Below the pieces are notes generated by a model that did no database searches, was not told the origin of the DNA, and saw nothing but the letters and a program-made list of their open reading frames with translations. 58,834 bases of DNA from DASUAL01 sp035763805 (lineage in GTDB: Bacteria > Gemmatimonadota > Gemmatimonadetes > Gemmatimonadales > GWC2-71-9): positions 1-58,834 of the forward strand of contig DASUAL010000038.1 of assembly GCA_035763805.1 (NCBI GenBank). Reading direction: 5' to 3'. This document shows positions 23,160 through 30,944 of the stretch, piece after piece; within the stretch, counting starts at the first letter, position 1; each line of letters begins with the position of its first letter. A program made the position numbers and the translations under genes.

Positions 23160-23774
23160 CTAGAAATACACCGTCGCCACCAGGCTCACCGCGTTGAGGC
23201 TGCCCCCGTACCGGCTGAGCTCACTCCGCACGCCCGTGCTCCCCGTCGACACGAATCGCGAGTAGCTGAGCGAGGCCGACCCGAGCGCGCCGAGACTCAG
23301 CCGCCGGGTGACGAGATAGCTTCCGCCCAGCTCGAAAAAGACCCCGACGTTCCACCCATTCGTCTGGCCCCCAGAGCCCGGGCGCTGTCCGCCAGCCGAG
23401 TGCGTGAATCCTCCGCTGGCACCGATGGTGTAGAGTCCGACCACGTGATCTCGCGCCGACGCGTAGAACCGGCGACCCAGCCGCAGCGTCACGCTCGCGT
23501 CCGATTCCCACTGCGTGATCGTCGTGTCCGGGTTGGTGCTCCGAATTTCCCTGTCCTCGTGGCCGCCGCTCAGCCGTGCATCGAGCAGCCAAGCGCGGGT
23601 TGGTGCCGTGAACTTGAGCACTCCGAGGCTGGCATACCCGCTGGAGACTCCGAACTGCGCCGCCCACTGTCCCGACCGGAAGGGAGTGGAGTCGGATCCC
23701 GTCGACTCCTGACCGGAGAGAAGGGCGGGTGAAAACGCGACCCAGACGGGGAGGGCCGATCGGAACGGAAACAC
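23160..23774 (-). CDS. Predicted outer-membrane beta-barrel protein
   Basis: 204 residues. A signal-like start (ALPVWVAFSPALLSGQ) and then alternating strands: WAAQFGVSSGYASLGVLKF, ASVTLRLGRRFYASARDHVVGLYTIGASG, WNVGVFFELGGSYLVTRRLSLGALG, ending in AVSLVATVYF with the terminal Phe of outer-membrane proteins. About eight strands would fit a small OmpW/OmpX-like barrel. No specific family recognised. GTG start. It follows the Ni/Co transporter gene on the same strand, with a 9-bp dyad between. Confidence 0.65.
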   Translation of the reverse strand: MFPFRSALPVWVAFSPALLSGQESTGSDSTPFRSGQWAAQFGVSSGYASLGVLKFTAPTRAWLLDARLSGGHEDREIRSTNPDTTITQWESDASVTLRLGRRFYASARDHVVGLYTIGASGGFTHSAGGQRPGSGGQTNGWNVGVFFELGGSYLVTRRLSLGALGSASLSYSRFVSTGSTGVRSELSRYGGSLNAVSLVATVYF

Positions 23775-23775
23775 A

Positions 23776-23803
23776 AACGACCTCCTGAGAGAGCGAGGTC
23801 GTT
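23776..23803. promoter_or_regulatory. 9-bp inverted repeat before the barrel gene
   Basis: AACGACCTC and GAGGTCGTT are exact complements around a 10-nt loop. It lies directly upstream of the GTG of the barrel gene and 11 nt after the transporter stop. It may be an operator, a terminator of the transporter gene, or a hairpin hiding the ribosome site (AGGTCG). Confidence 0.5.
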
Positions 23804-23814
23804 AAGCTATGCTC

Positions 23815-24510
23815 TCAAAGCTCGCCTGCTACCCGTCCCGCCAGCATGAGCCCGACCACAACGCTGGTTACTGCCGACCCCACATGCAGCGCCGTCGCCC
23901 AGCGGGCCCCGCGGCCGGACGCGAGCCGCACGACGCCCGCGAGCGAGATCGATACCGTCAGCATCCCGATCATCGTGCCGAGCGCGAACGCGACGAAGTA
24001 GGCGAGCTGCGCCGTGCGGGTCGGCGCCGCGGAGACGAGCAGCACGAGGATCGCCGCACTCCCCGCCAGCCCGTGCAGCAGGCCGAAGGAAAGCGACCGG
24101 CGCGCGTCCCCCTGCGGATGCGGGTGCGCATGTGCGGCGCCGTGCGCGTGGCTGTGGAGATGGACGTGGGGGCCGTCATCGTGCGTGTGCACGTGCAGGT
24201 GCCAGCGCCCGCGCGCGTAGCGCACGATGACCGACGCGCCGAGCGCGATGAGCAGCATGGCCACGAGGAAGTCCGCGGCGGGCCAGAGCGAGGCCGGGAG
24301 ATGGAAGCCGAACAGCACGATCGCGGCGATCACGACGCCGACGCTCGCGGTGTGGCCGAGCGCCCAGGCCAGCCCGAGGCGGCACGCGTCGACCAGCCGG
24401 CCCTGCCGCGTCGCGAGCGTCGAGACCGCCGCGAGGTGATCCGGCTCGAACGCGTGTCGCAGCCCGAGCAGGACACCGAGGCCCGTGAGGGCGAGGAGGC
24501 TGGGACTCAT
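23815..24510 (-). CDS. Nickel/cobalt transporter-like (NicO/UreH-type) membrane protein
   Basis: About 231 residues, six or seven helices. The first helix pair contains LLGLRHAFEPDHLAAVSTL, the HxxxxDH metal motif of Ni/Co transporters, and LAWALGHTASVGVVI supplies the second His motif. A central loop is very His-rich (HLHVHTHDDGPHVHLHSHAH), typical of metal-binding loops in NicO or RcnA proteins. SLSFGLLHGLAGSAAILVL follows. It probably moves Ni or Co across the inner membrane; direction is not clear. ATG at 24510 is preferred over TTG at 24522. Confidence 0.85.
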   Translation of the reverse strand: MSPSLLALTGLGVLLGLRHAFEPDHLAAVSTLATRQGRLVDACRLGLAWALGHTASVGVVIAAIVLFGFHLPASLWPAADFLVAMLLIALGASVIVRYARGRWHLHVHTHDDGPHVHLHSHAHGAAHAHPHPQGDARRSLSFGLLHGLAGSAAILVLLVSAAPTRTAQLAYFVAFALGTMIGMLTVSISLAGVVRLASGRGARWATALHVGSAVTSVVVGLMLAGRVAGEL

Positions 24511-24530
24511 GGCGGCCGGCAATTTAGCCT

Positions 24531-24546
24531 ATTCTTTATGAAGAAT
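24531..24546. promoter_or_regulatory. ATTCTT-N4-AAGAAT dyad upstream of the Ni/Co transporter
   Basis: A perfect 6-bp inverted repeat with loop TATG in an AT-rich 30-nt island, about 20 nt before the start. It is a candidate operator for a metal-dependent regulator; it does not match the classical NikR or RcnR sites. Confidence 0.4.
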
Positions 24547-24596
24547 CACGGAACCTCAGATGACGGAGACCCACGCCCGGCTCGTCCCCCGCGCCT

Positions 24597-27245
24597 TTAG
24601 AGCCCGATCCAGTAGCTGACTTTCACCGCAAAGATGTTGTCCGCCGGCGCGTGCACCAGCGCGTCGAAGTCTCTCCCGAACCGGAAGTTGCCGACGTCCG
24701 TCTCCTGCTCGCGGGCCTGCTGCCACACCACGAACAGGGTCGACCCGGGGCGCCACTCCCAACGCAGCACCGCGTTGGCGCGGAGGGAGCGGATGTTGAA
24801 GTCCTGCTGCTCGACGAAGAACCTCGGCCCGCCGTCTCCGGGGTCGATCGTGTCTCCGGCGGTCGACGGAATCACCGTACCACGGTCACGGCCGTAGACG
24901 GTGAAATCGTACGTCCGCGGCGCGGCCAGCTCCTTCAAGTCCCGGAAATCGGCCGCCGAGATGAGCGGCTGGAGAAACAGCTGGAACGAGAGCCGCGGCG
25001 TGAACGTCCAATCCACCCGCGTCACGAGCGACAGCTCGGTCTGATCGAGCGTCCCGAACACGTAGCGTGACCCGTACGTGCCGCGCGCGAACGTGTCGGC
25101 CGCGGTGGTCACGTACTGCGCGAGCGAGTAGTTACGCGTGAGGCTCGGCCCCACGCTGATCCGCGCCGCGGGCGCGGGCCGGAGGCTCAGCGACAGGCTG
25201 TACTGCCCGAAGGTCCCGCCCGCCCCGTCCCACGCGTAGAGCGCGCTCGCGCTGAGGCGGGTGGTCTTGCGCGAGTCGGACGCCATCTCGACAACGACGG
25301 TCTCATTCCACGGGAGCTCCGTCACGGGTCCGCCGCGCGTCAGGCGGTCGTCCCAGGCGCGGGGCGCATAGTCGTGCCGCAGAAACAGGTTCCAGAAGTT
25401 GGCGAGCGTCAGCTCGCTGATCAGACCGAAGCTCCCGAAGACCAGGTCCCCGTCGAAGTTCCAGGTGTGGTTCGTGAACGGGATCACGTTCCAGTTCCGC
25501 ACCAGCTTGCGGGGCCGGTCCTCCTTGTAGCCGATGAGCGTGGAGAGCGCGCGCCGGTCGGCGTTCGACTGGAAGCCGAGGTCGTTCGCCTCGAAGCCCG
25601 GGCCCGTCTCCTGGTACGTGAGCGAGCCAAGCCAGTGGACGCCGCTGTTCCTGGCCAGGGAGATCTGGTACGCCAGGCCGGCGAGCGACGTGCGCGCGGG
25701 ATCGTAACGGGACGTGCGCGCGTCGGGGCGCTGGTAGTACCGCGCGCTGGACGTTTGCGTCGCGGCGATCGCGCCCGCGCTGCCGCTCACCCGGGAGAGC
25801 GCGATCGCGCCGTCCAGCGACCAGTTGCGGTTGTCCCAGCCGTGGGCGAAGTCGAGGCCCACGAGGTACGCCTGGCGCCGCAGCAGGCTCGCGAGCGCCG
25901 GCTCGTCGAGATCGCGGTGCGCCGCGGTGACCATCCCACCGATGGCCGTGTTGCCCGCGCGCAGGTCCTTGCGGGTGCGCGCCACGAAATAGTTGGTGAG
26001 CGGCTCGAGCGCGGCGCTGTGCCGCCCGCCGAGCGTGTCCTGCCAGGGCGCCCGCTCCTCCGCGGTCACGGCGTCGAGCACGCCCAGCGACCAGCCCCCG
26101 CGTGTCCGACCGGACAGCTTCACCGCCGCCCGGATCGTCGTCTGTGTGGGAACATCGCTGAAGGCGACGTCGTGCGCGTCGATCTCCCCTTGCGGCTGGC
26201 GCCCGATCCGGCGCGAGAAGAAGAACCGCGGAAAGCTGAAACTGTTGTGCGTGCGGATGCCGCCGAACCGGAACACGTCCGCCCCCTCCACGAAGAACGG
26301 TCGCTTCTCGGGGAAGAAGGTCTCGAACGCGCTGAGGTTCACGACCGCGGGATCCACCTCGACCTGGCCGAAGTCGGGGTTGATCGTGGCGTCGAGGGTC
26401 AGATCGCTCGTGACTCCGTACTTGACGTCGAGCCCGCCGTCGCCGAAGTAGTCGCTCCCGTCGCGGAACGGATCGCCTCCCGGCACGCGCGTGTGCTCGG
26501 CCCGCCCCAGGGCGTAGGGGAGCAGCTCGAGGTGCCGCGCGGTGCGCAGGCGGCCCAGCCCCGTGAGGTGGCCGTAGCGGTTCACCCCCGCCTGCTCCCG
26601 CTTCGGCGTGAACGAGAAGAAGTCCTCCTCACCCTTGCGCAGGATGAAGCGCGAGAACTGGATTCCCCATACCGCGTCGTCCTGCGGGTTGAACCGGAGT
26701 TGGGAAAGGGGAAGGCGCAGCTCGGCCGTCCAGCCGACCGAATCGATGCGCGCGGCGTAGTCCCACACCGGGTCCCACGACACGTCGTCGCTTCCGCCCT
26801 GGGCGGCCGCGCCGAGCACGGCGTCGCGGATCGCGCCGGCCGGCGTGATGCGGAACCGCACGGCGCTCAGGTGGTCGTGGTAGGCGTCGATCAGGACTTC
26901 GAACAGGTCCGACTCGACCGCCTCGTCGCGCCGCGCCAGGACCGACCTGATCGCCTGCGGATCGCTGTCGTGCATTTGGGCGCCGACGTAGAGGGCGTCG
27001 TCGCCGATCAGCACCCGGACCTCGGTGCGCTCGGAGGCGGGCTGGCCTTCGTTGGGATCGCGCTGGATGAACTGCGTCACCGGGATCGCCTGCTCCCAGG
27101 CGGGCTCGTCGAGCCGACCGTCCAGCCGGATTGAGCCGGTCGCGGGCGCGGCGCGGATCTCGGGGGCGACCCCGTGGGTGTACCGTGCGCTGCTATCGCG
27201 GGACTGCGTGACCACGAGGACCAGCAGGCTCGCAACGAGCGGCAT
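24597..27245 (-). CDS. DUF5916 outer-membrane protein with N-terminal CBM9-like domain
   Basis: 882 residues. After a short signal, residues about 30-210 form a carbohydrate-binding family 9-like sandwich (IRLDGRLDEPAWEQAIPVTQ, LYVGAQMHDSDP, WTAELRLPLSQLRF). The remainder is the DUF5916 barrel, with FFPEKRPFFVEGADVFRFGG as the family's most conserved block, and many beta-strands to the end. DUF5916 proteins are common in Gemmatimonadota and Bacteroidota; the function is unknown, but an outer-membrane glycan or peptide-related role is likely. The protein ends without a terminal aromatic residue (YWIGL). Confidence 0.88.
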   Translation of the reverse strand: MPLVASLLVLVVTQSRDSSARYTHGVAPEIRAAPATGSIRLDGRLDEPAWEQAIPVTQFIQRDPNEGQPASERTEVRVLIGDDALYVGAQMHDSDPQAIRSVLARRDEAVESDLFEVLIDAYHDHLSAVRFRITPAGAIRDAVLGAAAQGGSDDVSWDPVWDYAARIDSVGWTAELRLPLSQLRFNPQDDAVWGIQFSRFILRKGEEDFFSFTPKREQAGVNRYGHLTGLGRLRTARHLELLPYALGRAEHTRVPGGDPFRDGSDYFGDGGLDVKYGVTSDLTLDATINPDFGQVEVDPAVVNLSAFETFFPEKRPFFVEGADVFRFGGIRTHNSFSFPRFFFSRRIGRQPQGEIDAHDVAFSDVPTQTTIRAAVKLSGRTRGGWSLGVLDAVTAEERAPWQDTLGGRHSAALEPLTNYFVARTRKDLRAGNTAIGGMVTAAHRDLDEPALASLLRRQAYLVGLDFAHGWDNRNWSLDGAIALSRVSGSAGAIAATQTSSARYYQRPDARTSRYDPARTSLAGLAYQISLARNSGVHWLGSLTYQETGPGFEANDLGFQSNADRRALSTLIGYKEDRPRKLVRNWNVIPFTNHTWNFDGDLVFGSFGLISELTLANFWNLFLRHDYAPRAWDDRLTRGGPVTELPWNETVVVEMASDSRKTTRLSASALYAWDGAGGTFGQYSLSLSLRPAPAARISVGPSLTRNYSLAQYVTTAADTFARGTYGSRYVFGTLDQTELSLVTRVDWTFTPRLSFQLFLQPLISAADFRDLKELAAPRTYDFTVYGRDRGTVIPSTAGDTIDPGDGGPRFFVEQQDFNIRSLRANAVLRWEWRPGSTLFVVWQQAREQETDVGNFRFGRDFDALVHAPADNIFAVKVSYWIGL

Positions 27246-27425
27246 CCGAGCTTCCTCGGCTGGGGATCAGTCTCTTAGACGTCCGGCCAGGGCCGGCAGT
27301 TGCAATCTCACCAGTCCTGCTCCCGCCGCCCCACCCCCGCTGGGCGTCTCGGCATCTGGCAGCCTATCTTGCCGTGTGGCGTCTTCTACAACCTTTTGGA
27401 GGCTAAGCCCTATCAGAAAGGGCAC

Positions 27426-27998
27426 ATGGAGGACACCGGCGCCGGGGTAGCGACACTGCGCGGAGATCCCGATCAGGTGGCGAGCGACGCAGAAACGGCT
27501 GACGCGGCCCTCGCCGCCTCGGGCGACGGGCGCGCGTTCGAGCGGCTGTACAGGACCCACGTGGCTCGGGTGCACAGCCTCGCGCGGCGGATGATGGGGC
27601 CCGAGCACGCGGACGACGTGACCCAGGACGTGTTCGTCCGGGCCTGGACCAAGCTCTCCACCTTTCGCGGCGAGGCGGCCTTCGGGACGTGGCTGCACCG
27701 GCTGGCGATCAACGTGATCCTGGCGCGCCGCACGACGCTGGGCACGGAACGCGGCAGGTACGACGCCTCCGAGGCCGCGCTCGAGACGGTGGCGAGCCGG
27801 CCGACCCGGCCCGAGCTCTCGATGGACTTCGAGGAGGCGATCGGCCGGTTGCCCGACGGGGCGCGGCAGGTGTTCGTGCTGCACGACCTCGAGGGCTACA
27901 AGCACGAGGAGATCGCTGGGATCCTGGGCATCGTGGCCGGGACCTCGAAATCGCAGTTGCATCACGCGCGCATGGCACTCCGCAAGCATCTCGAATAA
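27426..27998 (+). CDS. ECF RNA polymerase sigma factor
   Basis: 190 residues. Region 2 (FERLYRTHVARVHSLARRMMG ... DVTQDVFVRAWTKLSTFRGE) and region 4 (AIGRLPDGARQVFVLHDLEGYKHEEIAGILGIVAGTSKSQLHHARMALRKHL) are both complete; region 3 is absent as in all ECF factors. It directs RNA polymerase to an envelope or stress regulon. ATG at 27426 is preceded by AAAGGG. It is followed after 45 nt by a zinc-finger anti-sigma factor, its probable antagonist, and then two DUF4097 proteins. Confidence 0.93.
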   Translation: MEDTGAGVATLRGDPDQVASDAETADAALAASGDGRAFERLYRTHVARVHSLARRMMGPEHADDVTQDVFVRAWTKLSTFRGEAAFGTWLHRLAINVILARRTTLGTERGRYDASEAALETVASRPTRPELSMDFEEAIGRLPDGARQVFVLHDLEGYKHEEIAGILGIVAGTSKSQLHHARMALRKHLE

Positions 27999-28026
27999 TG
28001 CGGAGTGCGGAATGCGGAATGTGGAA
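27999..28026 (+). repeat. Heptamer run between sigma and anti-sigma genes
   Basis: TGCGGAG, TGCGGAA, TGCGGAA, TGTGGAA in tandem, starting at the base after the sigma stop codon. It is a one-armed relative of the 78-bp heptamer palindromes; no mirrored arm is present. Confidence 0.75.
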
Positions 28027-28043
28027 TTGAAAGGACAGCGCCG

Positions 28044-28739
28044 ATGAGCGACACATGGACGGAGCGGCTCTCCGAGTACATCGACGGGACTCTGCCCGAA
28101 GGCGAGCGGACGGCCCTCGAGGCGCACCTCGCGGGCTGCGCGGCGTGCGCGGCGACGCTGGACGAGCTGCGGCGCGTGGTGGCACGCGCCCGGGCGCTCG
28201 ACGACCGCCCACCCGCCGCCGATCTCTGGCCCGGGATTGCGGAGCAGGTCGGCGTCTCCTCGGGGGGGCACCGCATCGTGAGCCTCGAGCAGCGCCGGCG
28301 CGGGGGGGGCCGGCGGTTCACCTTCACGCTGCCGCAGCTCGTGGCTGCTTCGGTCGCGCTCGCGCTCCTGTCGGGCGGCGCGGGGTGGCTGCTGGTCCGC
28401 GGGCGCACCGCCGGGCCGCCGAGCACCGTGGCGACGGGGACGGCGACGCCGACTCCCTTGATGATGAATGCGGGAACCTACGAGATCAATCCGCGCTACG
28501 CGGCTGCGGTGGCGGATCTCGAGCGAGCGCTCGAGCAACGCCGCGGCCGGCTCGACACCGCGACGGTGCGCGTGATCGAGAAGAATCTGGGGATCATCGA
28601 CCGGGCGATCCGCAACGCGCAGAGCGCGCTCGCCGCGGACCCTGGTAACAGCTACCTGAACCGGCACCTCGCCGAGCAGATGCGGCGCAAAGTAGAGCTC
28701 CTGCGGCGGGCAACTGCGCTCGCCAGCGCGCAGGGCTAG
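28044..28739 (+). CDS. Zinc-finger anti-sigma factor
   Basis: 231 residues. The cytoplasmic N-terminus has a ZAS-type domain: WTERLSEYIDGTL, then HLAGCAACAATLDELRR with the HxxxCxxC zinc motif. One membrane helix (LVAASVALALLSGGAGWLLV, about residues 97-116) leads to an extracytoplasmic region with a long helical coiled segment (ADLERALEQRRGRLDTATVRVIEKNLG), which might sense envelope state. It should sequester the ECF sigma encoded just upstream until released. ATG at 28044 starts at the conserved helix. Confidence 0.9.
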   Translation: MSDTWTERLSEYIDGTLPEGERTALEAHLAGCAACAATLDELRRVVARARALDDRPPAADLWPGIAEQVGVSSGGHRIVSLEQRRRGGGRRFTFTLPQLVAASVALALLSGGAGWLLVRGRTAGPPSTVATGTATPTPLMMNAGTYEINPRYAAAVADLERALEQRRGRLDTATVRVIEKNLGIIDRAIRNAQSALAADPGNSYLNRHLAEQMRRKVELLRRATALASAQG

Positions 28740-28753
28740 GAGGATAGAGGGGA

Positions 28754-29653
28754 ATGCTCACGACTCTCGCGACCCTGACGGCTCTGGCGCTCGCCGGACC
28801 GCAGCAGACCGATACGACGCTGCCGGTGCGGCAGGGCGCCCGCCTCGACGTCAACAACTTCGGGGGCGAAATCGCCGTCACGACGTGGGGCCGGAGCGCA
28901 GTGCGGATCTCGGCCAGCCATTCGAGCCGCGACCGGATCGAGATCAGTGCCACGGAGCAGGCCGTGCGCGTCAAGGCGGAGGGGCGGCGCGGGCCCCCAC
29001 AGGTGGTCGAGTACCAGCTCACCGTGCCCGCATGGATGGCCCTCAACCTCTCCGGCGTCTACACCGACATCCGGGTGGAGGGCTCGCAGGCCGAGGTGAC
29101 GGCCGAAACGGTGCAGGGGGAGGTGCACGTGTCCGGCGGATCGGGCAACGTGTCGCTCAAGTCGGTCGAGGGGACGGTGACACTCGAGAAGGCTCGCGGC
29201 CGTATCGACTTGTATTCGGTGAACGAGGAGATCGCCGCGAGCGACGTCGCGGGCGACGTCACAGCGGAGACGGTGAACGGCGACATCAGGCTGCTGCGGA
29301 TCGAGTCGAGTAACACCGAGGCGAACACGGTGAACGGCGAGATCATCTACGACGGAACGATCAAGGACGGCGGCCGGTACCGGTTCGCGACCCACAACGG
29401 CGACCTGCGGATCTCGGTGCCCGAGAAGGCCGGCGTGACGGTCTCGGTGGGGACGTTCAACGGCGAATTCAGCGCCTGCTTCCCGGTGCAGCTGACGGGC
29501 AAGCACGGGCGGCGGTTCTCCTTCACGATAGGCTCCGGAAGCGCGCGGCTCGAGCTGGAGTCGTTCGACGGCAATATCGAGATCTGCCGCCCGGGCCAGC
29601 TCACAGAGGCCGAGCAACGCAAGCACAAGCCGCAGAAGCATAACGAGCCATGA
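28754..29653 (+). CDS. Secreted DUF4097-type beta-strand repeat protein
   Basis: 299 residues with an N-terminal signal (MLTTLATLTALALAGPQQ). The body is a right-handed parallel beta-type repeat: VTAETVQGEVHVSGGSGNVS, SVEGTVTLEKARGRIDL, VTAETVNGDIRLLRIESSNT, NTVNGEIIYDG. This is the DUF4097/adhesin-like fold. The C-terminus (about 240-299) is a charged tail rich in Lys, Gln and His. It lies 14 nt after the anti-sigma gene and is followed by a second DUF4097 protein, so it is probably part of the sigma regulon and located in the periplasm or on the surface. Confidence 0.85.
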   Translation: MLTTLATLTALALAGPQQTDTTLPVRQGARLDVNNFGGEIAVTTWGRSAVRISASHSSRDRIEISATEQAVRVKAEGRRGPPQVVEYQLTVPAWMALNLSGVYTDIRVEGSQAEVTAETVQGEVHVSGGSGNVSLKSVEGTVTLEKARGRIDLYSVNEEIAASDVAGDVTAETVNGDIRLLRIESSNTEANTVNGEIIYDGTIKDGGRYRFATHNGDLRISVPEKAGVTVSVGTFNGEFSACFPVQLTGKHGRRFSFTIGSGSARLELESFDGNIEICRPGQLTEAEQRKHKPQKHNEP

Positions 29654-29670
29654 CTGCAAAGGAGCGACCT

Positions 29671-30444
29671 ATGCGTCCGAGCCTGATCGCGACCGCCTTC
29701 CTTCTCGCGGCCACCGCGAGGCCCGCCATCCCTCAACAGGACTTCCACTGGAAGGGCCGGATTGCGGCGGGGAAAGCGATCGAGATCAAGGGCGTGAACG
29801 GCGACGTCAGCGCGGTGGTGGGGAGCGGTGAGGCCGAAGTCAGCGCCGTGAAGACGGCGAAGCGCAGCGATCCCGCGGACGTGCAGATCGAGGTCGTGGA
29901 GCACGAGGACGGCGTCACCATCTGCGCCATGTACCCGAGCGACGGCCGGCGGGAAAACGTGTGCGCGCCGGGCCGGGGCGGGCACATGAACGTGCGCGAC
30001 AACGACGTCCGGGTGCACTTCACGGTCAAGGTGCCCGCGGGAGTGCAGTTCGTCGGAAAGACGGTGAACGGCGAGGTCGACGTCGCGAACCTGGCCAGCG
30101 ATGTCGACGTGGCCACCGTGAACGGCAGCATCCGCATCTCCACGTCGGGGTATGCGGAGGCGACCACGGTCAACGGCTCGATCGTCGCTGCGATGGGCCG
30201 CGCCGACTGGCGCGACGGGCTCGAGTTCACGACGGTGAACGGCGGCATCACGCTCGACCTGCCGGCGAGCCTGTCCACCGAGGTGCGCGCCTCGACCGTC
30301 AACGGCGACATCCTGAGCGATTTCCCTCTCACCGTGACCGGACGGCTGGGGCCGCGACGCGTCAACGGCACCATCGGAGCCGGCGGCCGGGAGCTCGCGC
30401 TCAGCACCGTCAACGGGAACATCAAGCTGAGGAAGGGTTCGTAG
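29671..30444 (+). CDS. Second secreted DUF4097-type repeat protein
   Basis: About 257 residues. Signal peptide RPSLIATAFLLAATARPAIPQ. Seven copies of a VNG-centred turn occur along the protein (KTVNGEV, ATVNGSI, TTVNGSI, TTVNGGI, STVNGDI, RVNGTI, STVNGNI), each marking one coil of a beta-helix. A Cys pair (TICAMYPSD, NVCAPGRGG) may form a disulfide. I start at the second ATG (29671) because the signal peptide begins there; the first is at 29650. It is a paralogue of the preceding gene and shares the same transcript, ending at a hairpin. Confidence 0.85.
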   Translation: MRPSLIATAFLLAATARPAIPQQDFHWKGRIAAGKAIEIKGVNGDVSAVVGSGEAEVSAVKTAKRSDPADVQIEVVEHEDGVTICAMYPSDGRRENVCAPGRGGHMNVRDNDVRVHFTVKVPAGVQFVGKTVNGEVDVANLASDVDVATVNGSIRISTSGYAEATTVNGSIVAAMGRADWRDGLEFTTVNGGITLDLPASLSTEVRASTVNGDILSDFPLTVTGRLGPRRVNGTIGAGGRELALSTVNGNIKLRKGS

Positions 30445-30457
30445 GACGCTCGCACCC

Positions 30458-30485
30458 CCGGCTTGTGGATCGACCCCACAGCCGG
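30458..30485 (+). terminator. Hairpin after the sigma/DUF4097 operon
   Basis: CCGGCTTGTGG pairs with CCACAGCCGG (one bulged T) around a 7-nt loop, 13 nt after the stop. No T-run follows, so it may be a factor-dependent terminator or a stabiliser. Confidence 0.45.
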
Positions 30486-30500
30486 TAGCATATTCGACCG

Positions 30501-30866
30501 GTGACTCGAAGCGCCCGTTTCCGCTCGGCTGCGGTGCTGGCCGCGGCGCTCTTCCTCCTCGCGGGGGCGGAGCGGGCGTTCAGCTATGCGCACTGCCCGC
30601 ACCACGGAGTTCCTACCAAGGGCGCCGACCCGGCCCACGCCGGACATCACGAGGATCCGACACCCGCCGACCACTCGGGGCCGTGCACGTGCCTCGGCGA
30701 GTGCCAGGCGGCCGGCGGCGGCTTCGTGCCGGCCACGGGCTCGCGCAACGTCGTTGTCACAGCTCCGCTGACCGTGGCGGTTGCCAGCACGGTCGCAAGC
30801 GCGCCGCTTCCCCGGCTCGCGCCGCACGCCCTCCCCTTCGCCACAGCTCCTCCCCCAGACCGCTGA
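30501..30866 (+). CDS. Secreted His/Cys-rich small protein
   Basis: 121 residues with a signal peptide (SAAVLAAALFLLAGAERAFS). The mature part holds YAHCPHHGVP, HAGHHEDPTPADH and PCTCLGECQ: eight or more His and four Cys in about 45 residues, followed by a hydrophobic region with several Val/Ala/Thr. This layout recalls DUF2946-like and other copper-handling proteins that accompany TonB receptors, but it is only a resemblance. GTG start. The gene precedes the TonB receptor by 78 nt, with a 10-bp dyad spanning its stop. Confidence 0.6.
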   Translation: MTRSARFRSAAVLAAALFLLAGAERAFSYAHCPHHGVPTKGADPAHAGHHEDPTPADHSGPCTCLGECQAAGGGFVPATGSRNVVVTAPLTVAVASTVASAPLPRLAPHALPFATAPPPDR

Positions 30867-30878
30867 GTTCAGCGGTCT
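30857..30878. promoter_or_regulatory. 10-bp perfect dyad before the TonB receptor gene
   Basis: AGACCGCTGA and TCAGCGGTCT flank GT. The stop codon of the His/Cys-rich gene is inside the left arm. It is 67-88 nt before the receptor ATG and may be an operator or an attenuator hairpin controlling receptor expression. Confidence 0.5.
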
Positions 30879-30944
30879 CAGAGTAGTGCTCCGCCGGCGG
30901 CGCCACAGCGCCCGCTCGCGGTCACACCCTCCACGGGAGGTGTC

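Noticed and set aside
25374..27134. 586-codon open frame on the plus strand
   Set aside because: Antisense to the DUF5916 gene; composition is Arg/Val/Glu-rich with no recognisable domain.
30867..30944. Cobalamin riboswitch before the TonB receptor
   Set aside because: The 78-nt leader lacks the B12-box and is too short; only a simple dyad is visible.
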